Positions 34,490 through 42,039 of a stretch of DNA of 64,000 bases are shown one piece after another. The translations under genes were made by a program, and so were the position numbers. The DNA is from CAZSLI01 sp964607705 (lineage in GTDB: Bacteria > Actinomycetota > Coriobacteriia > Anaerosomatales > PHET01): NCBI GenBank assembly GCA_964607705.1, contig CAZSLI010000003.1:1-64000 (forward strand), given 5' to 3'. The notes under the pieces are model-generated. The model made no database searches and had not been told where the DNA came from. It saw nothing but the letters and a program-made list of their open reading frames with translations. The stretch's first letter is position 1; every line of letters begins with the position of its first letter.

Positions 34490-34521
34490 GCGATCTCCTG
34501 TCCTGATTGCCTGTCAACAAA

Positions 34522-34546
34522 ACGCCCCGTGCGGGGCACGGGGCGT
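34522..34546 (-). terminator. Terminator between ccmE and ccmF
   Basis: On the minus strand ACGCCCCGTGC pairs perfectly with GCACGGGGCGT (11 bp, 3-nt loop), followed by TTTGTTG: a good rho-independent terminator 15 nt after ccmE. Since ccmF starts only 33 nt later on the same strand, this may set the ratio of ccmE to ccmFABCD transcript. Confidence 0.8.
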
Positions 34547-34561
34547 CTGGTGTTCATCGGA

Positions 34562-35236
34562 TTACTTGGTTGCAATCGATACGGCGGTCGCAGTGAAGGT
34601 TCCGTCGGCGTTCAGCTCGCCGGTCACGACCAGTTCGCTGCCGTCGGTCATGCCGCTCGGCAGTGCGCCGTCCCAGCTCACGGCGACGGTCTTGCCCGAG
34701 CCGTCCTTGTTGGCCGCCATCACGAAGCGCTCGGCACTACCCGGCGCGACGATGGTGCCCGGCTTCACGAATCCGGTGACGGAGACCTTCTCGAGAGCCT
34801 GTCCGTCCTGGATCTGGCTGACCGGCATCGCGCCCGCAGCCGACTGGTACTTGGACGGGCACTTGGTGATCATCTCGTCGGCCTGGACCGTGCCCCCCTT
34901 GTCGAGGTCTCCGGTGACGATGGCCACGACGCCATCACCGAACGTTGAGGGGACCGAACCCTTGTAGACGACCTTGACGGTGTCACCCTTGGACTCGGTG
35001 TCCTTCTCGTCACGGATGACGAAGGTCATGGGGTTGGACTTCTTGTCCCAAGAGCCGTCCACCACTGCGCCGCCGACCTTGACGCGCTGGCCGACGAGGT
35101 CCTGGTCGGTGGCCACTTCCTTCACCGACTTGTAGTAGGCCGCCGTCTTGTTGCCGCCGGCCATGAAGATCGCCGCGATCACGATCAGGATGATGGCGGT
35201 CACACCTATGAGGCGCGTGCGGGCCCGCTTGTTCAC
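34562..35236 (-). CDS. ccmE: CcmE-like heme chaperone of the CxxxY type, with a second OB-like domain
   Basis: A 224-residue protein: N-terminal membrane anchor (about residues 10-27), a first OB-fold domain (about 45-122, beginning VGQRVKVGGAVVDGS), and the heme-attachment motif CPSKY (C126, Y130). Classic CcmE uses HxxxY; the CxxxY form is known from archaea and some bacteria whose Ccm systems lack CcmH. Residues about 148-224 look like a second OB domain (VSVTGFVKPGTI to LVVTGELNADGTFTATA), making it longer than the usual 150-160 residues. GTG start at 35236 with AAGGAG upstream. First gene of the ccm run. Confidence 0.87.
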   Translation of the reverse strand: MNKRARTRLIGVTAIILIVIAAIFMAGGNKTAAYYKSVKEVATDQDLVGQRVKVGGAVVDGSWDKKSNPMTFVIRDEKDTESKGDTVKVVYKGSVPSTFGDGVVAIVTGDLDKGGTVQADEMITKCPSKYQSAAGAMPVSQIQDGQALEKVSVTGFVKPGTIVAPGSAERFVMAANKDGSGKTVAVSWDGALPSGMTDGSELVVTGELNADGTFTATAVSIATK

Positions 35237-35338
35237 TAACGACCACTCCTTATCACGCGGCCTTGGGGCCGCTGCACTGGGAGAGGGAGGACCGCACGCA
35301 CGTATGCGCGGGCGCGCTCACACCGCTCTTCCAACCGC

Positions 35339-35380
35339 TTGCCTGAACACACGGATATTAGCACCGGCAGGCATGTGCGG
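35339..35380 (-). promoter_or_regulatory. ccmE promoter and GTTCAGGCAA element
   Basis: On the minus strand: candidate -35 TTGTCC, 18-nt spacer, extended -10 TGCTAATAT (35363-35355), then CCGTGT, then GTTCAGGCAA (35348-35339). The hemA promoter shows TGGTAGAAT, CCGAGC, GTTCAGGCAA at identical spacing. The rest of the spacer 35237-35459 holds about 100 nt of leader with no inverted copy of the element. Confidence 0.6.
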
Positions 35381-35459
35381 ACAATGCGAAGACCGCACCG
35401 TCCTGCGAGGCATTCTATGCGGTCTATGAGCAACCCCTATGCCGAGGAACCGGCTGGAA

Positions 35460-36413
35460 TCACGCTGGACGAGCGGCGTTGTCGGCCGCGGCAGATCCAC
35501 CCTGTAGCCACTGCACGTCCGGCGTGAACCCGGTCTGCCTCAGCAGGTCGAGGTAGCGTTGGGGCGACAGGGCCGAAGATGCGCCGTCCAAGGCCACCAT
35601 CGTGGCCTCGATCACGTTCGTACCGAAGCTGCGGCCCTCAAGCCGCGGCGTGCTCGTGACCAGCAGATCGACACCCCGGTCCCTGAGGAACTCGACGTCC
35701 GCAGCGGTGGTCGTGTTCGTCACGACCCACTTGCCGGACATGTCCTCCGGCATCCACTGGCGCACGTACTTGAAGTCGCCCGCGATGATGTCCGCGTCGA
35801 GGTACAGGTCTGCGTGCTTGACCGGGTCGACCTCGGTGGTCTGGTCGGCGTCGAAATCGTAGAGCCAGGCGAACGGAAGCTGAGCTGCGATGGGCGCGAT
35901 CAGGTGGATCACCCTGACGAGCGTGGACTTGTTGCGGATCATGACGTCGATGCCGAGCGCGTACAGCAAGTCGGCGTAGGTCATCTCGCAACCCGCGTCG
36001 GCGAATCCCATAGCCATACCCCAGCGGTCGACCGCCGAGGGGATGAGCACCTTCTTGCCGGAGAGATCCAGCCCGAGGTCCTCGGCCATGTAGCGCACGA
36101 CGTCGCCTTCGACCGCGCCTTTAAGCCCACTGCCGTCGACGATCGGCGTCTTGGCCACCGCGGCACGAAAGCGCTTAGCGTCGCGGAAGTAGTAGTCCCT
36201 GTCGGCGGCGCGCAGGAACAGGTCGATGCCGCCGAGCCCGAAGGCGTCGACCTTTCCGTCGAGTTCTCGGAGGCGAGCTGCGGCCTTGTCCATGTCGCCG
36301 TCAGTGCCTTCACGCCGGATGCGGAACGGCTGGCCGAACAACTCGACTTCGACGCTGTGGTCTCTCTGCGACGACCCGATGCTTACGCTGACGATTTCCT
36401 TGATTGGGTCCAC
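35460..36413 (-). CDS. Uncharacterised family often labelled quinate 5-dehydrogenase
   Basis: A 317-residue soluble protein starting with VSVSIGSSQRDHSVEVEL, followed by REGTDGDMDKAAARLREL, DAFGLGGIDLFL, then a region that may bind a nucleotide (GKKVLIPSAVDRWGMAMGFA) and near the end LLVTSTPRLEGRSFGTNVIEA. These blocks match a conserved family in anaerobic Firmicutes and Actinobacteria that databases tend to name quinate 5-dehydrogenase; I know of no biochemical proof, and no shikimate-type gene is nearby. GTG start at 36413 overlaps the upstream regulator-like gene by 31 nt. Confidence 0.7.
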   Translation of the reverse strand: MDPIKEIVSVSIGSSQRDHSVEVELFGQPFRIRREGTDGDMDKAAARLRELDGKVDAFGLGGIDLFLRAADRDYYFRDAKRFRAAVAKTPIVDGSGLKGAVEGDVVRYMAEDLGLDLSGKKVLIPSAVDRWGMAMGFADAGCEMTYADLLYALGIDVMIRNKSTLVRVIHLIAPIAAQLPFAWLYDFDADQTTEVDPVKHADLYLDADIIAGDFKYVRQWMPEDMSGKWVVTNTTTAADVEFLRDRGVDLLVTSTPRLEGRSFGTNVIEATMVALDGASSALSPQRYLDLLRQTGFTPDVQWLQGGSAAADNAARPA

Positions 36414-37006
36414 CTCCCCGCGAGATCGGCGGCGTCTTTGAGCGCCTGCCCGACTCGGCCACTACGTCCATGGGCAGTCTTCGGTGATGAAAGGACCGAA
36501 GTGAGCAAGGCGTCCAGCTCGACGAGGTCGACCTGCTTGTCCTCTCGCAACGGCGAGTGCCCAAGCTGCATGCCCACCACCTCGGTGCCGAGGATCTTCT
36601 CGATGGTCTTCACGCGCCAGTCACTGGCCACGAGCACCACGGTGTCGAAATCGCGCAGCGCAGCCAAGGTCTCCAGCAACTGGTTGAAGACCTGGGTAGC
36701 GTCCCCCGACTCGATGCTCTCGCGCTCCGCCTGACTCACGACGAGCACGAAGTCGAGTGCGTGCCGGCTGGCCAGCTCCTGGACCTCGGCGCAGTTCGCA
36801 ACCGGGAAGGCAACGAGTGCCACACGGGGTCCTCGGCGAACCTCTCCGAGGGTTTCGAGGAAGGAGACGAACGAGCGCTGGACCTCAGCGTGGCGAGCAG
36901 CCTCCTCCTGGGTGGCCCCGGCTTCGCGGTCCTCGAGGATCGCATCGATGGCATCGAGCAGCTTGGCTCGGCTGACCACCTTCTCGCCGATCCGGTACAT
37001 GCGCAC
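36383..37006 (-). CDS. HTH-containing putative regulator paired with the quinate-dehydrogenase-like gene
   Basis: A 207-residue protein. Residues about 5-55 look like a helix-turn-helix region (SRAKLLDAIDAILEDREAG, then ATQEEAARHAEVQRSFVSFL); the rest is an alpha/beta domain with VALVAFPVANCAEVQELA, DTVVLVASDWRVKTIEKIL and VGMQLGHSPLRED. I chose the GTG at 37006 because AGGGGG lies 8 nt upstream; an ATG two codons later is an alternative. Its promoter carries a palindrome just past the -10, consistent with autoregulation. The pair of genes overlaps by 31 nt, and the enzyme-like partner may act in the same response. Confidence 0.6.
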   Translation of the reverse strand: MRMYRIGEKVVSRAKLLDAIDAILEDREAGATQEEAARHAEVQRSFVSFLETLGEVRRGPRVALVAFPVANCAEVQELASRHALDFVLVVSQAERESIESGDATQVFNQLLETLAALRDFDTVVLVASDWRVKTIEKILGTEVVGMQLGHSPLREDKQVDLVELDALLTSVLSSPKTAHGRSGRVGQALKDAADLAGRWTQSRKSSA

Positions 37007-37025
37007 CTGGAAGTCCCCCTCTGCT

Positions 37026-37057
37026 CCTGTGTACAGGATTGTGCACACAGGATTATA
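37026..37057 (-). promoter_or_regulatory. Promoter with palindromic operator
   Basis: On the minus strand a consensus -10 TATAAT (37057-37052) is followed at once by a near-palindrome with arms CCTGTGTGCACA (37051-37040) and TGTACACAGG (37035-37026). The expected transcription start falls inside it, an arrangement typical of repression, likely by the gene product itself. Confidence 0.6.
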
Positions 37058-37066
37058 CGCAGAGAG

Positions 37067-37108
37067 GCCCCGGCAGCCTCAGCCCGCATGGCCTGAGACT
37101 GCCGGGGC
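37067..37108 (-). terminator. Terminator of the 462-residue secreted protein gene
   Basis: GCCCCGGCAG-C-CTCAG (37067-37082) pairs with CTGAG-A-CTGCCGGGGC (37093-37108), a 15-bp stem with one mismatch, 15 nt after the gene's stop. The tail CTCTCTGCG is not T-rich. Confidence 0.65.
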
Positions 37109-37122
37109 GGATCCGCTAGCGC

Positions 37123-38511
37123 CTAGCGCACGGTAATGTAGTCGGACGACGACACGTCCGCACGGGTGCGCGAGTCGGCCGGATGGTAACTGCGGATCGC
37201 CCAACGCCCCGCCTTGGGAAGCGACACGGTGGCTGCGTAGGTGGCCCGCGGACCGGGGTAGGCACCGGTCGTCGTGTACACGGTCCTGCGCAGCACCCAT
37301 GCGCCGCCTTCGCGGTGGTAGCAGAGCAGCTTGACTTGCCGCATGCCTGCCGCATGGTCGGGCAGGATGAACCCCGATGCCCGGAACGGACGGCCACGGC
37401 CTATGGAAGTCGGCACGATCTTGGGTGTCGTGACCTCGGTCGTCGGCTGAACCACGGTTATGGGGCTGAAGGCCGAAGCATAGGTTCCGTCGCTCCAGAA
37501 GACCGCCTTGTAGTAGACGCGCTGCAGGGGCTTGACGGTGCCGTACATGACGCCATTCACGGTTGCGTAGGGCGTGTACTTCCAGTTTTCGCCATCCGTC
37601 GACGAGTAGAGCTTCAACGTGCGTTCGCCGAGTACCGGCAGGCCTTTCGAGTCCGTGAGCCTCATGGAGAACTGCACGCTCGACCCGTAGTTCGGAGACA
37701 GCGTCGAGAATCTGAGCAGCATGGATGGCGCTTCGAGTGCCTGAGCTCGGAGCTCGGTAGCGATCGAGGTGGCGGCGTCGGCGTCCTCGGCAGCCTCGCC
37801 CCTGACCTCGAGCGTGAGCGTCTCGCCCGGCGCCAGCACCTTCTGGTCGCCGCGGCCGCTCAACGTGTCGAGCAGCGTACCGCTCTCGAGCGTAGCCCCC
37901 TGTGTCTCTGACCCGCCGATGACGATATCGCTCACGGGAACGCTCGCGTTGTTGCGGAGGACCACCGTGTACGTGCGTGGCTCGAAGGTCGGCCCCTGGG
38001 GCTCCTCGTGGCAGACGTGATCGCACGAGGCCTCGGTCTGGGTCGTGACCGCGCCTGCGCTGTAAGCGGCGCCTGCGGGGGTCACGCTCACCACCTCGAG
38101 CTCGAGTGGCTGGGTGTTCGTGGTCCAGCCGCCGCCGTAGAGAGCCAGCGGCTGGTAGTTCGCTGAGTCGCCCGGCAACTCGCTGTGGAACGTCGCTTTC
38201 GCGCCAGCCGCCAGCGTGTGGACATCGACGTCCACGTAGTACCGCGATACCTCGACGGTACCATCCATGAGAATGACGGGGACTTTGACGTCAGCCAGCG
38301 TGGATACGGAGATGTTCTCAACGACTCCATCGATCCAGCGCTTGCCGAGGCCGTCGACGTACACGGTCTGGGCTGTCACTCGTACGATGCCATCAGTACC
38401 GTTACCTGCGGAGGTGACCTCCGCCCGTGCGAATGATTGCGGAATGAAGAGGCCGAGCAGTACTGCGATGACCAGCGTGCACGCGAATCTTCGTACCGAG
38501 CCAGGATCCAT
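37123..38511 (-). CDS. Secreted beta-rich protein, unknown function
   Basis: A 462-residue protein with a signal peptide (FACTLVIAVLLGLFIPQSFA, cleavage near SFARA). Residues about 40-130 resemble a FxLYD-type domain (VDGLGKRWIDGVVENISVST), then a motif with two Cys and two His, CDHVCHEE, then Ig-like beta repeats with LRNNASVPVSDIVIGGSE and two C-terminal modules (SSVQFSMRLTDSKGLPVLGE; YATVSLP-like). The Cys-His motif could bind metal or heme; a single CxxxCH reading is imperfect, so I do not call a cytochrome. It stands alone with its own terminator. Confidence 0.6.
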   Translation of the reverse strand: MDPGSVRRFACTLVIAVLLGLFIPQSFARAEVTSAGNGTDGIVRVTAQTVYVDGLGKRWIDGVVENISVSTLADVKVPVILMDGTVEVSRYYVDVDVHTLAAGAKATFHSELPGDSANYQPLALYGGGWTTNTQPLELEVVSVTPAGAAYSAGAVTTQTEASCDHVCHEEPQGPTFEPRTYTVVLRNNASVPVSDIVIGGSETQGATLESGTLLDTLSGRGDQKVLAPGETLTLEVRGEAAEDADAATSIATELRAQALEAPSMLLRFSTLSPNYGSSVQFSMRLTDSKGLPVLGERTLKLYSSTDGENWKYTPYATVNGVMYGTVKPLQRVYYKAVFWSDGTYASAFSPITVVQPTTEVTTPKIVPTSIGRGRPFRASGFILPDHAAGMRQVKLLCYHREGGAWVLRRTVYTTTGAYPGPRATYAATVSLPKAGRWAIRSYHPADSRTRADVSSSDYITVR

Positions 38512-38698
38512 GATGAGCTCCCTCCCGTAGTGGTCCTGCGGTCGCAGTCCCTCGGGAGGAATGTCGCGTCGTGGCTCACTCGTTCATGTGCGGGCCATCA
38601 CACGGCCAGATTTGTACTGTGATTTCCGCCACAGGCCCCGCAGTCCGCCACACGCGCGGCCACCGTTCACCGAAGCGTCGACACAAACGGACTTGGCG

Positions 38699-39463
38699 TC
38701 AGGCGTTGAGGTCCCGGATGATCCGCAGGCCGACCAGGGTGAGATCCGCGTCCACATCCTCGACGGTCTCGCACAAAGGCGCCATCTGCTCGGCGAGGCC
38801 GCCGGTGGCGATCACGGCCGTCTCGCCGCCGAGCTCGTCCCACATACGTCGCACGAGCCCGTCGATCATGGCCGCCTCGCCGAGGACCAGCCCGGCCTGA
38901 ACGCTTGCTCGCGTGTTGGTGCCGATCGTCTTCGGCGGCGCCTCAAGGTCGACCTTCGACAGGCGTGCCGCCTTCGAGAACAGCGCCTCGGCGCTCGTCT
39001 CGACGCCCGGTGCGATCGCGCCGCCGAGGTAGGCGCCGTCCTCGGAGATGACGTCGAGCGTGGTCGCTGTACCGAAATCCACGATGATGACCGAACGTCC
39101 GTAACGCGCGTACGCGGCCACGCCGTTCACGATACGGTCCGCGCCCACTTCGTGGGGGTTGTCGTAGCGGATCGGCATACCCGTCTTGAGCCCGGGGCCG
39201 ATCACCATCAGGTTGGCCTCCGAAGCCCGAGCGACGACGTCTTCCCATGCAGAAGTCAGCCGAGGAACCACGGAGGCAAGGATGACCTCCGAGACGTCGT
39301 CCCACGACAGGCCGTCGAGCCGGAGGAGTCCGGCGACTTTGACGCGCAGCTCATCGGCGGTCAGCGAGGCGTTGGTGGATATGCGCCAGTGCCCCTTGAG
39401 GGCAGCGCCCTCGAACAGGCCGATCACGCTCTGGGTGTTGCCGACGTCGACGGCGAGCAGCAC
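38699..39463 (-). CDS. coaX: Type III pantothenate kinase
   Basis: Phosphorylates pantothenate in coenzyme A synthesis. The 254-residue product of the ASKHA fold begins LLAVDVGNTQSVIGLFEG, has the phosphate motifs VIIVDFGTATTLDVI and GGAIAPGVETSAEALF, and the PHEVGADRIVNGVAAY block typical of CoaX. GGAGGGG lies about 8 nt before the GTG at 39463, giving the family's normal length. The panB and panC genes are 12 kb away in this window. It is divergent from the response regulator gene. Confidence 0.94.
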   Translation of the reverse strand: MLLAVDVGNTQSVIGLFEGAALKGHWRISTNASLTADELRVKVAGLLRLDGLSWDDVSEVILASVVPRLTSAWEDVVARASEANLMVIGPGLKTGMPIRYDNPHEVGADRIVNGVAAYARYGRSVIIVDFGTATTLDVISEDGAYLGGAIAPGVETSAEALFSKAARLSKVDLEAPPKTIGTNTRASVQAGLVLGEAAMIDGLVRRMWDELGGETAVIATGGLAEQMAPLCETVEDVDADLTLVGLRIIRDLNA

Positions 39464-39513
39464 GCCTGTCCCCTCCCGCATCGTTCGGTGCATATGACGG
39501 CACGGTGACGCCC

Positions 39514-39545
39514 GCACCGGTTCGGACCCTTGCCGGTGCTATCAT
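39514..39545 (+). promoter_or_regulatory. Candidate promoter of the two-component genes
   Basis: TGCTATCAT (39537-39545) is an extended -10. It overlaps the right arm of an inverted repeat GCACCGG (39514-39520) / CCGGTGC (39533-39539), a possible operator in the 164-nt divergent spacer. Confidence 0.45.
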
Positions 39546-39627
39546 CCCCGCGAGGGAGCCGCCTCGCAACCGCGCTCGCCGGCTCCCCTTCCCAGCTGCC
39601 GCGATGCCCCTTTCGAAGGAGACGCAC

Positions 39628-40332
39628 GTGAGCGAGACCCAGGCCCACATCCTCGTCGTCGACGACGAGCCGTCCATCACGGAGTTCGTGAGTTACAACC
39701 TGCGCAAGGAGGGCTGGGAGGTCGACGTCGCCGTCGACGGTGACCAGGCCCTCGAACTGGCGCGGACCAAGGACTTCGACCTGGTCGTGCTCGACGTCAT
39801 GCTGCCGGGCATGGACGGCTACGAGGTGTGCCGCAGGCTGCGCGCCATCTCGAGCGTGCCCGTGCTCTTCCTCTCGGCACGTGACACCGAGCTCGACAAG
39901 GTCGTGGGGCTCGAGATCGGCGGCGACGACTACCTCGCCAAGCCGTTCGGCGTGCGCGAGCTGACCGCGCGCGTGAAGGCACTGCTGCGGCGCGCCCAGC
40001 CGGGCTCGCGCGAGGCAAGCGTCGCAGGAGAGCGCCTCGAGGTCTCCGGGGTCGTTCTCGACGAAGGCGCGCATGTCGCAACGTCGGGTGACAGAGAGAT
40101 CGACCTAACGCCGCGCGAATTCGAGCTTCTCGCGTGCCTCATGCGCCATGCGGGCAAGGTACTCTCGCGCGACCAGCTCCTGCGCGAGGCGTGGGACTGG
40201 GAGTACCTCGTTGAGACAAAGACGGTGGACACCCATGTGAAGCGTCTTCGCGACAAGCTCGAGGCGGCCGGTGTGAGCCCCGATCTCGTCGAGACCGTGC
40301 GCGGGTACGGCTATCGCTTCAAGGTCGGCTAG
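39628..40332 (+). CDS. OmpR/PhoB-family response regulator
   Basis: A 234-residue two-domain regulator: receiver with acidic pocket VVDDE (residues 10-14), phospho-acceptor D56 in LVVLDVMLPGMDG, the conserved LSARD and DYLAKPF, then a winged-helix output domain with DLTPREFELLACLM, VLSRDQLLREAWDW, KTVDTHVKRLRDKL and ETVRGYGYRFKV. I chose the GTG at 39628 because GAAGGAG lies 6 nt upstream. The histidine kinase gene starts 1 nt after its stop. Sequence is close to the PhoP/RegX3/MtrA type, but the stimulus is unknown. Confidence 0.93.
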   Translation: MSETQAHILVVDDEPSITEFVSYNLRKEGWEVDVAVDGDQALELARTKDFDLVVLDVMLPGMDGYEVCRRLRAISSVPVLFLSARDTELDKVVGLEIGGDDYLAKPFGVRELTARVKALLRRAQPGSREASVAGERLEVSGVVLDEGAHVATSGDREIDLTPREFELLACLMRHAGKVLSRDQLLREAWDWEYLVETKTVDTHVKRLRDKLEAAGVSPDLVETVRGYGYRFKVG

Positions 40333-40333
40333 C

Positions 40334-41386
40334 ATGCGCGGGACCCTGCGCAGCAGGATGGCCCGCATGATCGTGACGACGGCCGCCCTGGCCGCCGGTA
40401 TCCCCACGCTGGTGGTGCTGGGCGTCTCCCTCCAGGCCGCCGACGCGCTGCCACAGATCCTCGGCGGCGCAGCTGCCGCCGCCGCTGTCGCCGCGCTCGT
40501 GGCCTGGCCGCTGTCACTGGCGGTGGCTCGCCGGCTCACGCAGCCGGTCGAGCGGCTGGCGGCGGCCGCCTCGTCGTTCGCGGCGGGCGACCATAGCCGC
40601 CGCGCTCGCGTCGAGGGCCCTCGCGAGATACGCATGATCGCCGAGGCGTTCAACCGCATGGCGGACGAGATGTCGAATGCCATCGCGCAGCTCTCCGACG
40701 AGGAGGCGCGCAAGACGCAGTTCGTCTCGGACGTCAGTCATGAGTTGCGCACGCCGCTCACTGCCATCAGAGGCGCCGCCGAGACGCTGCTCGACGGGGA
40801 CGTCGGCGCCGAGGACCAGGAACGCTTCCTGTCGACGATCGCCACCGAGGCCGAGCGCCTGACCCGGCTCGCGAACGACCTGCTCACCTTGCAGCGCATC
40901 GAAGGCGCGACGGGGGAACTGCCGTTCAGGCGCGTGCACCTCAAGGAAGCGTCGGTCCGCGCGGCCACCATGCTCGAGCCACTGATCGAGGACCGTGGCG
41001 TCACGCTCTCGATAACAGGGACCGCCCCGCTGGTTCTCGGCGACATTGACAGGCTGCAACAGGTCGTGGCCAACCTGGTCGACAACGCGAGCCGGATGGT
41101 GGGCACCGGCGGGCGCGTGTGGGTGGAGCTTTCGGGCGCTGACGGGATGGCGGTGCTCGTCGTGCGAGATGATGGCCCGGGCATCCCCGAAGAGGACCTG
41201 CCTCGGCTCTTCGACCGCTTCTACCGCGCCGACATCAGCCGGACGCGAGCGAGCGGAGGCGCCGGTCTGGGGCTGGCGATCGTACGCGCGATCGTCGCAT
41301 CTCACGGAGGCACCATCGCCGCCGAGAACCCGTCGAGCGGCGGAGCGCGGCTGACGGTGCGGCTGCCCGCCCTGCCGACCGACTAG
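40334..41386 (+). CDS. Sensor histidine kinase with minimal extracytoplasmic part
   Basis: A 350-residue kinase. Two helices (about residues 12-34 and 41-63) are joined by only some six residues, so there is almost no outside sensor. A HAMP-like linker follows (RRLTQPVERLAAAASSFAAG), then the H-box SHELRTPLTAIRG (H136), N-box VANLVDNAS, G1 DDGPGIP, F-box LFDRFYRADISR and G2 GGAGLGLAIVRA. It may sense the membrane or a partner protein. The stop at 41384-41386 is immediately followed by the bioY stop on the other strand. Confidence 0.92.
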   Translation: MRGTLRSRMARMIVTTAALAAGIPTLVVLGVSLQAADALPQILGGAAAAAAVAALVAWPLSLAVARRLTQPVERLAAAASSFAAGDHSRRARVEGPREIRMIAEAFNRMADEMSNAIAQLSDEEARKTQFVSDVSHELRTPLTAIRGAAETLLDGDVGAEDQERFLSTIATEAERLTRLANDLLTLQRIEGATGELPFRRVHLKEASVRAATMLEPLIEDRGVTLSITGTAPLVLGDIDRLQQVVANLVDNASRMVGTGGRVWVELSGADGMAVLVVRDDGPGIPEEDLPRLFDRFYRADISRTRASGGAGLGLAIVRAIVASHGGTIAAENPSSGGARLTVRLPALPTD

Positions 41387-41938
41387 TTACCGCGCGAACC
41401 CAGGAGCGGACCGGCGGATCGCCGCCGCGACCGCGACGGCGGCCGCGGCCTTCACGACGTCGGGGATGATGAACGGCAGCACGCCGGCGGCCAGAGCGGC
41501 CTGGGCGCTCATCCCTGCAACCAATGCGAGTTGCACTGCGCCGATGAGGTACACGGACACAAGAACCAGTACGGCAGCGACAGCGTCGGCGGTCAGCTGT
41601 GATACACGCTTCTCGAGGGACTGTCGGACCGCGGCACCAGCGATGGCGCCGACGACGAAGCCGATGAGAAAGCCGCCGGTGGGACCGAGTAGCACAGCGA
41701 GGCCCGCGCGGCCGCCGGAGAATACCGGCAGCCCGATCGCGCCGAGCGCGACGTAGAGGCCCATGGCTGCACCAGCCCAGCGCGGTGCGAGCAGAAGCGC
41801 GGCGAGCACGGCGAAGAAGACTTGCAGGGTCACGGGGACAGCGCCTACGGGCAGCACCACCCATGCGGACACTGAGATAAGCGCCGCGAGCAAAGCAGCC
41901 GCAACCATCTGACTTGTCCGCGATCGCCTGGATCCCAT
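41387..41938 (-). CDS. bioY: Biotin transporter substrate-binding subunit BioY
   Basis: A 183-residue membrane protein with six helices, the S-component of an ECF-type biotin importer. Typical blocks are VPVTLQVFFAVLAALLLAPR, LGPTGGFLIGFVVGA and VLPFIIPDVVKAAAAV. I chose the ATG at 41938, which has AGGGGAA upstream; a longer frame from a GTG at 41968 would begin inside the operator. No ECF ATPase or EcfT gene is nearby, so it likely uses shared ECF modules or acts alone. A BirA-type operator lies just upstream. Confidence 0.92.
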   Translation of the reverse strand: MGSRRSRTSQMVAAALLAALISVSAWVVLPVGAVPVTLQVFFAVLAALLLAPRWAGAAMGLYVALGAIGLPVFSGGRAGLAVLLGPTGGFLIGFVVGAIAGAAVRQSLEKRVSQLTADAVAAVLVLVSVYLIGAVQLALVAGMSAQAALAAGVLPFIIPDVVKAAAAVAVAAAIRRSAPGFAR

Positions 41939-41954
41939 TGTTCCCCTGTCGCTT

Positions 41955-42012
41955 CTGTAAACGGTCACCTCATCGAGCCGTTAACAGTAGTCGTACGTCG
42001 AACGACGGTCAA
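41955..42012 (-). promoter_or_regulatory. bioY promoter overlapped by a BirA-type operator
   Basis: On the minus strand: -35 TTGACC (42012-42007), 17-nt spacer, -10 TACTGT (41989-41984). Overlapping the -10 is CTGTTAACG (41987-41979), 15 nt, CGTTTACAG (41963-41955). The arms match the known bacterial BirA site (TTGTAAACC-N15/16-GGTTTACAA) in spacing and core. birA with a DNA-binding domain is encoded 4.5 kb away. Confidence 0.75.
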
Positions 42013-42039
42013 CCGTGACCGGGGTTCAGCAAAGAACAA

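Noticed and set aside
34500..34520. A GTTGACAGGCAA sequence before ccmF, similar to the GTTCAGGCAA element
   Set aside because: It has two extra bases, lies at the ribosome-binding region rather than at a promoter, and lacks the -10 context.
38015..38040. Possible c-type heme site in the secreted protein (CDHVCHEE)
   Set aside because: The spacing is CxxxCH, not the normal CxxCH, and only one is present; kept only as a low-interest finding.
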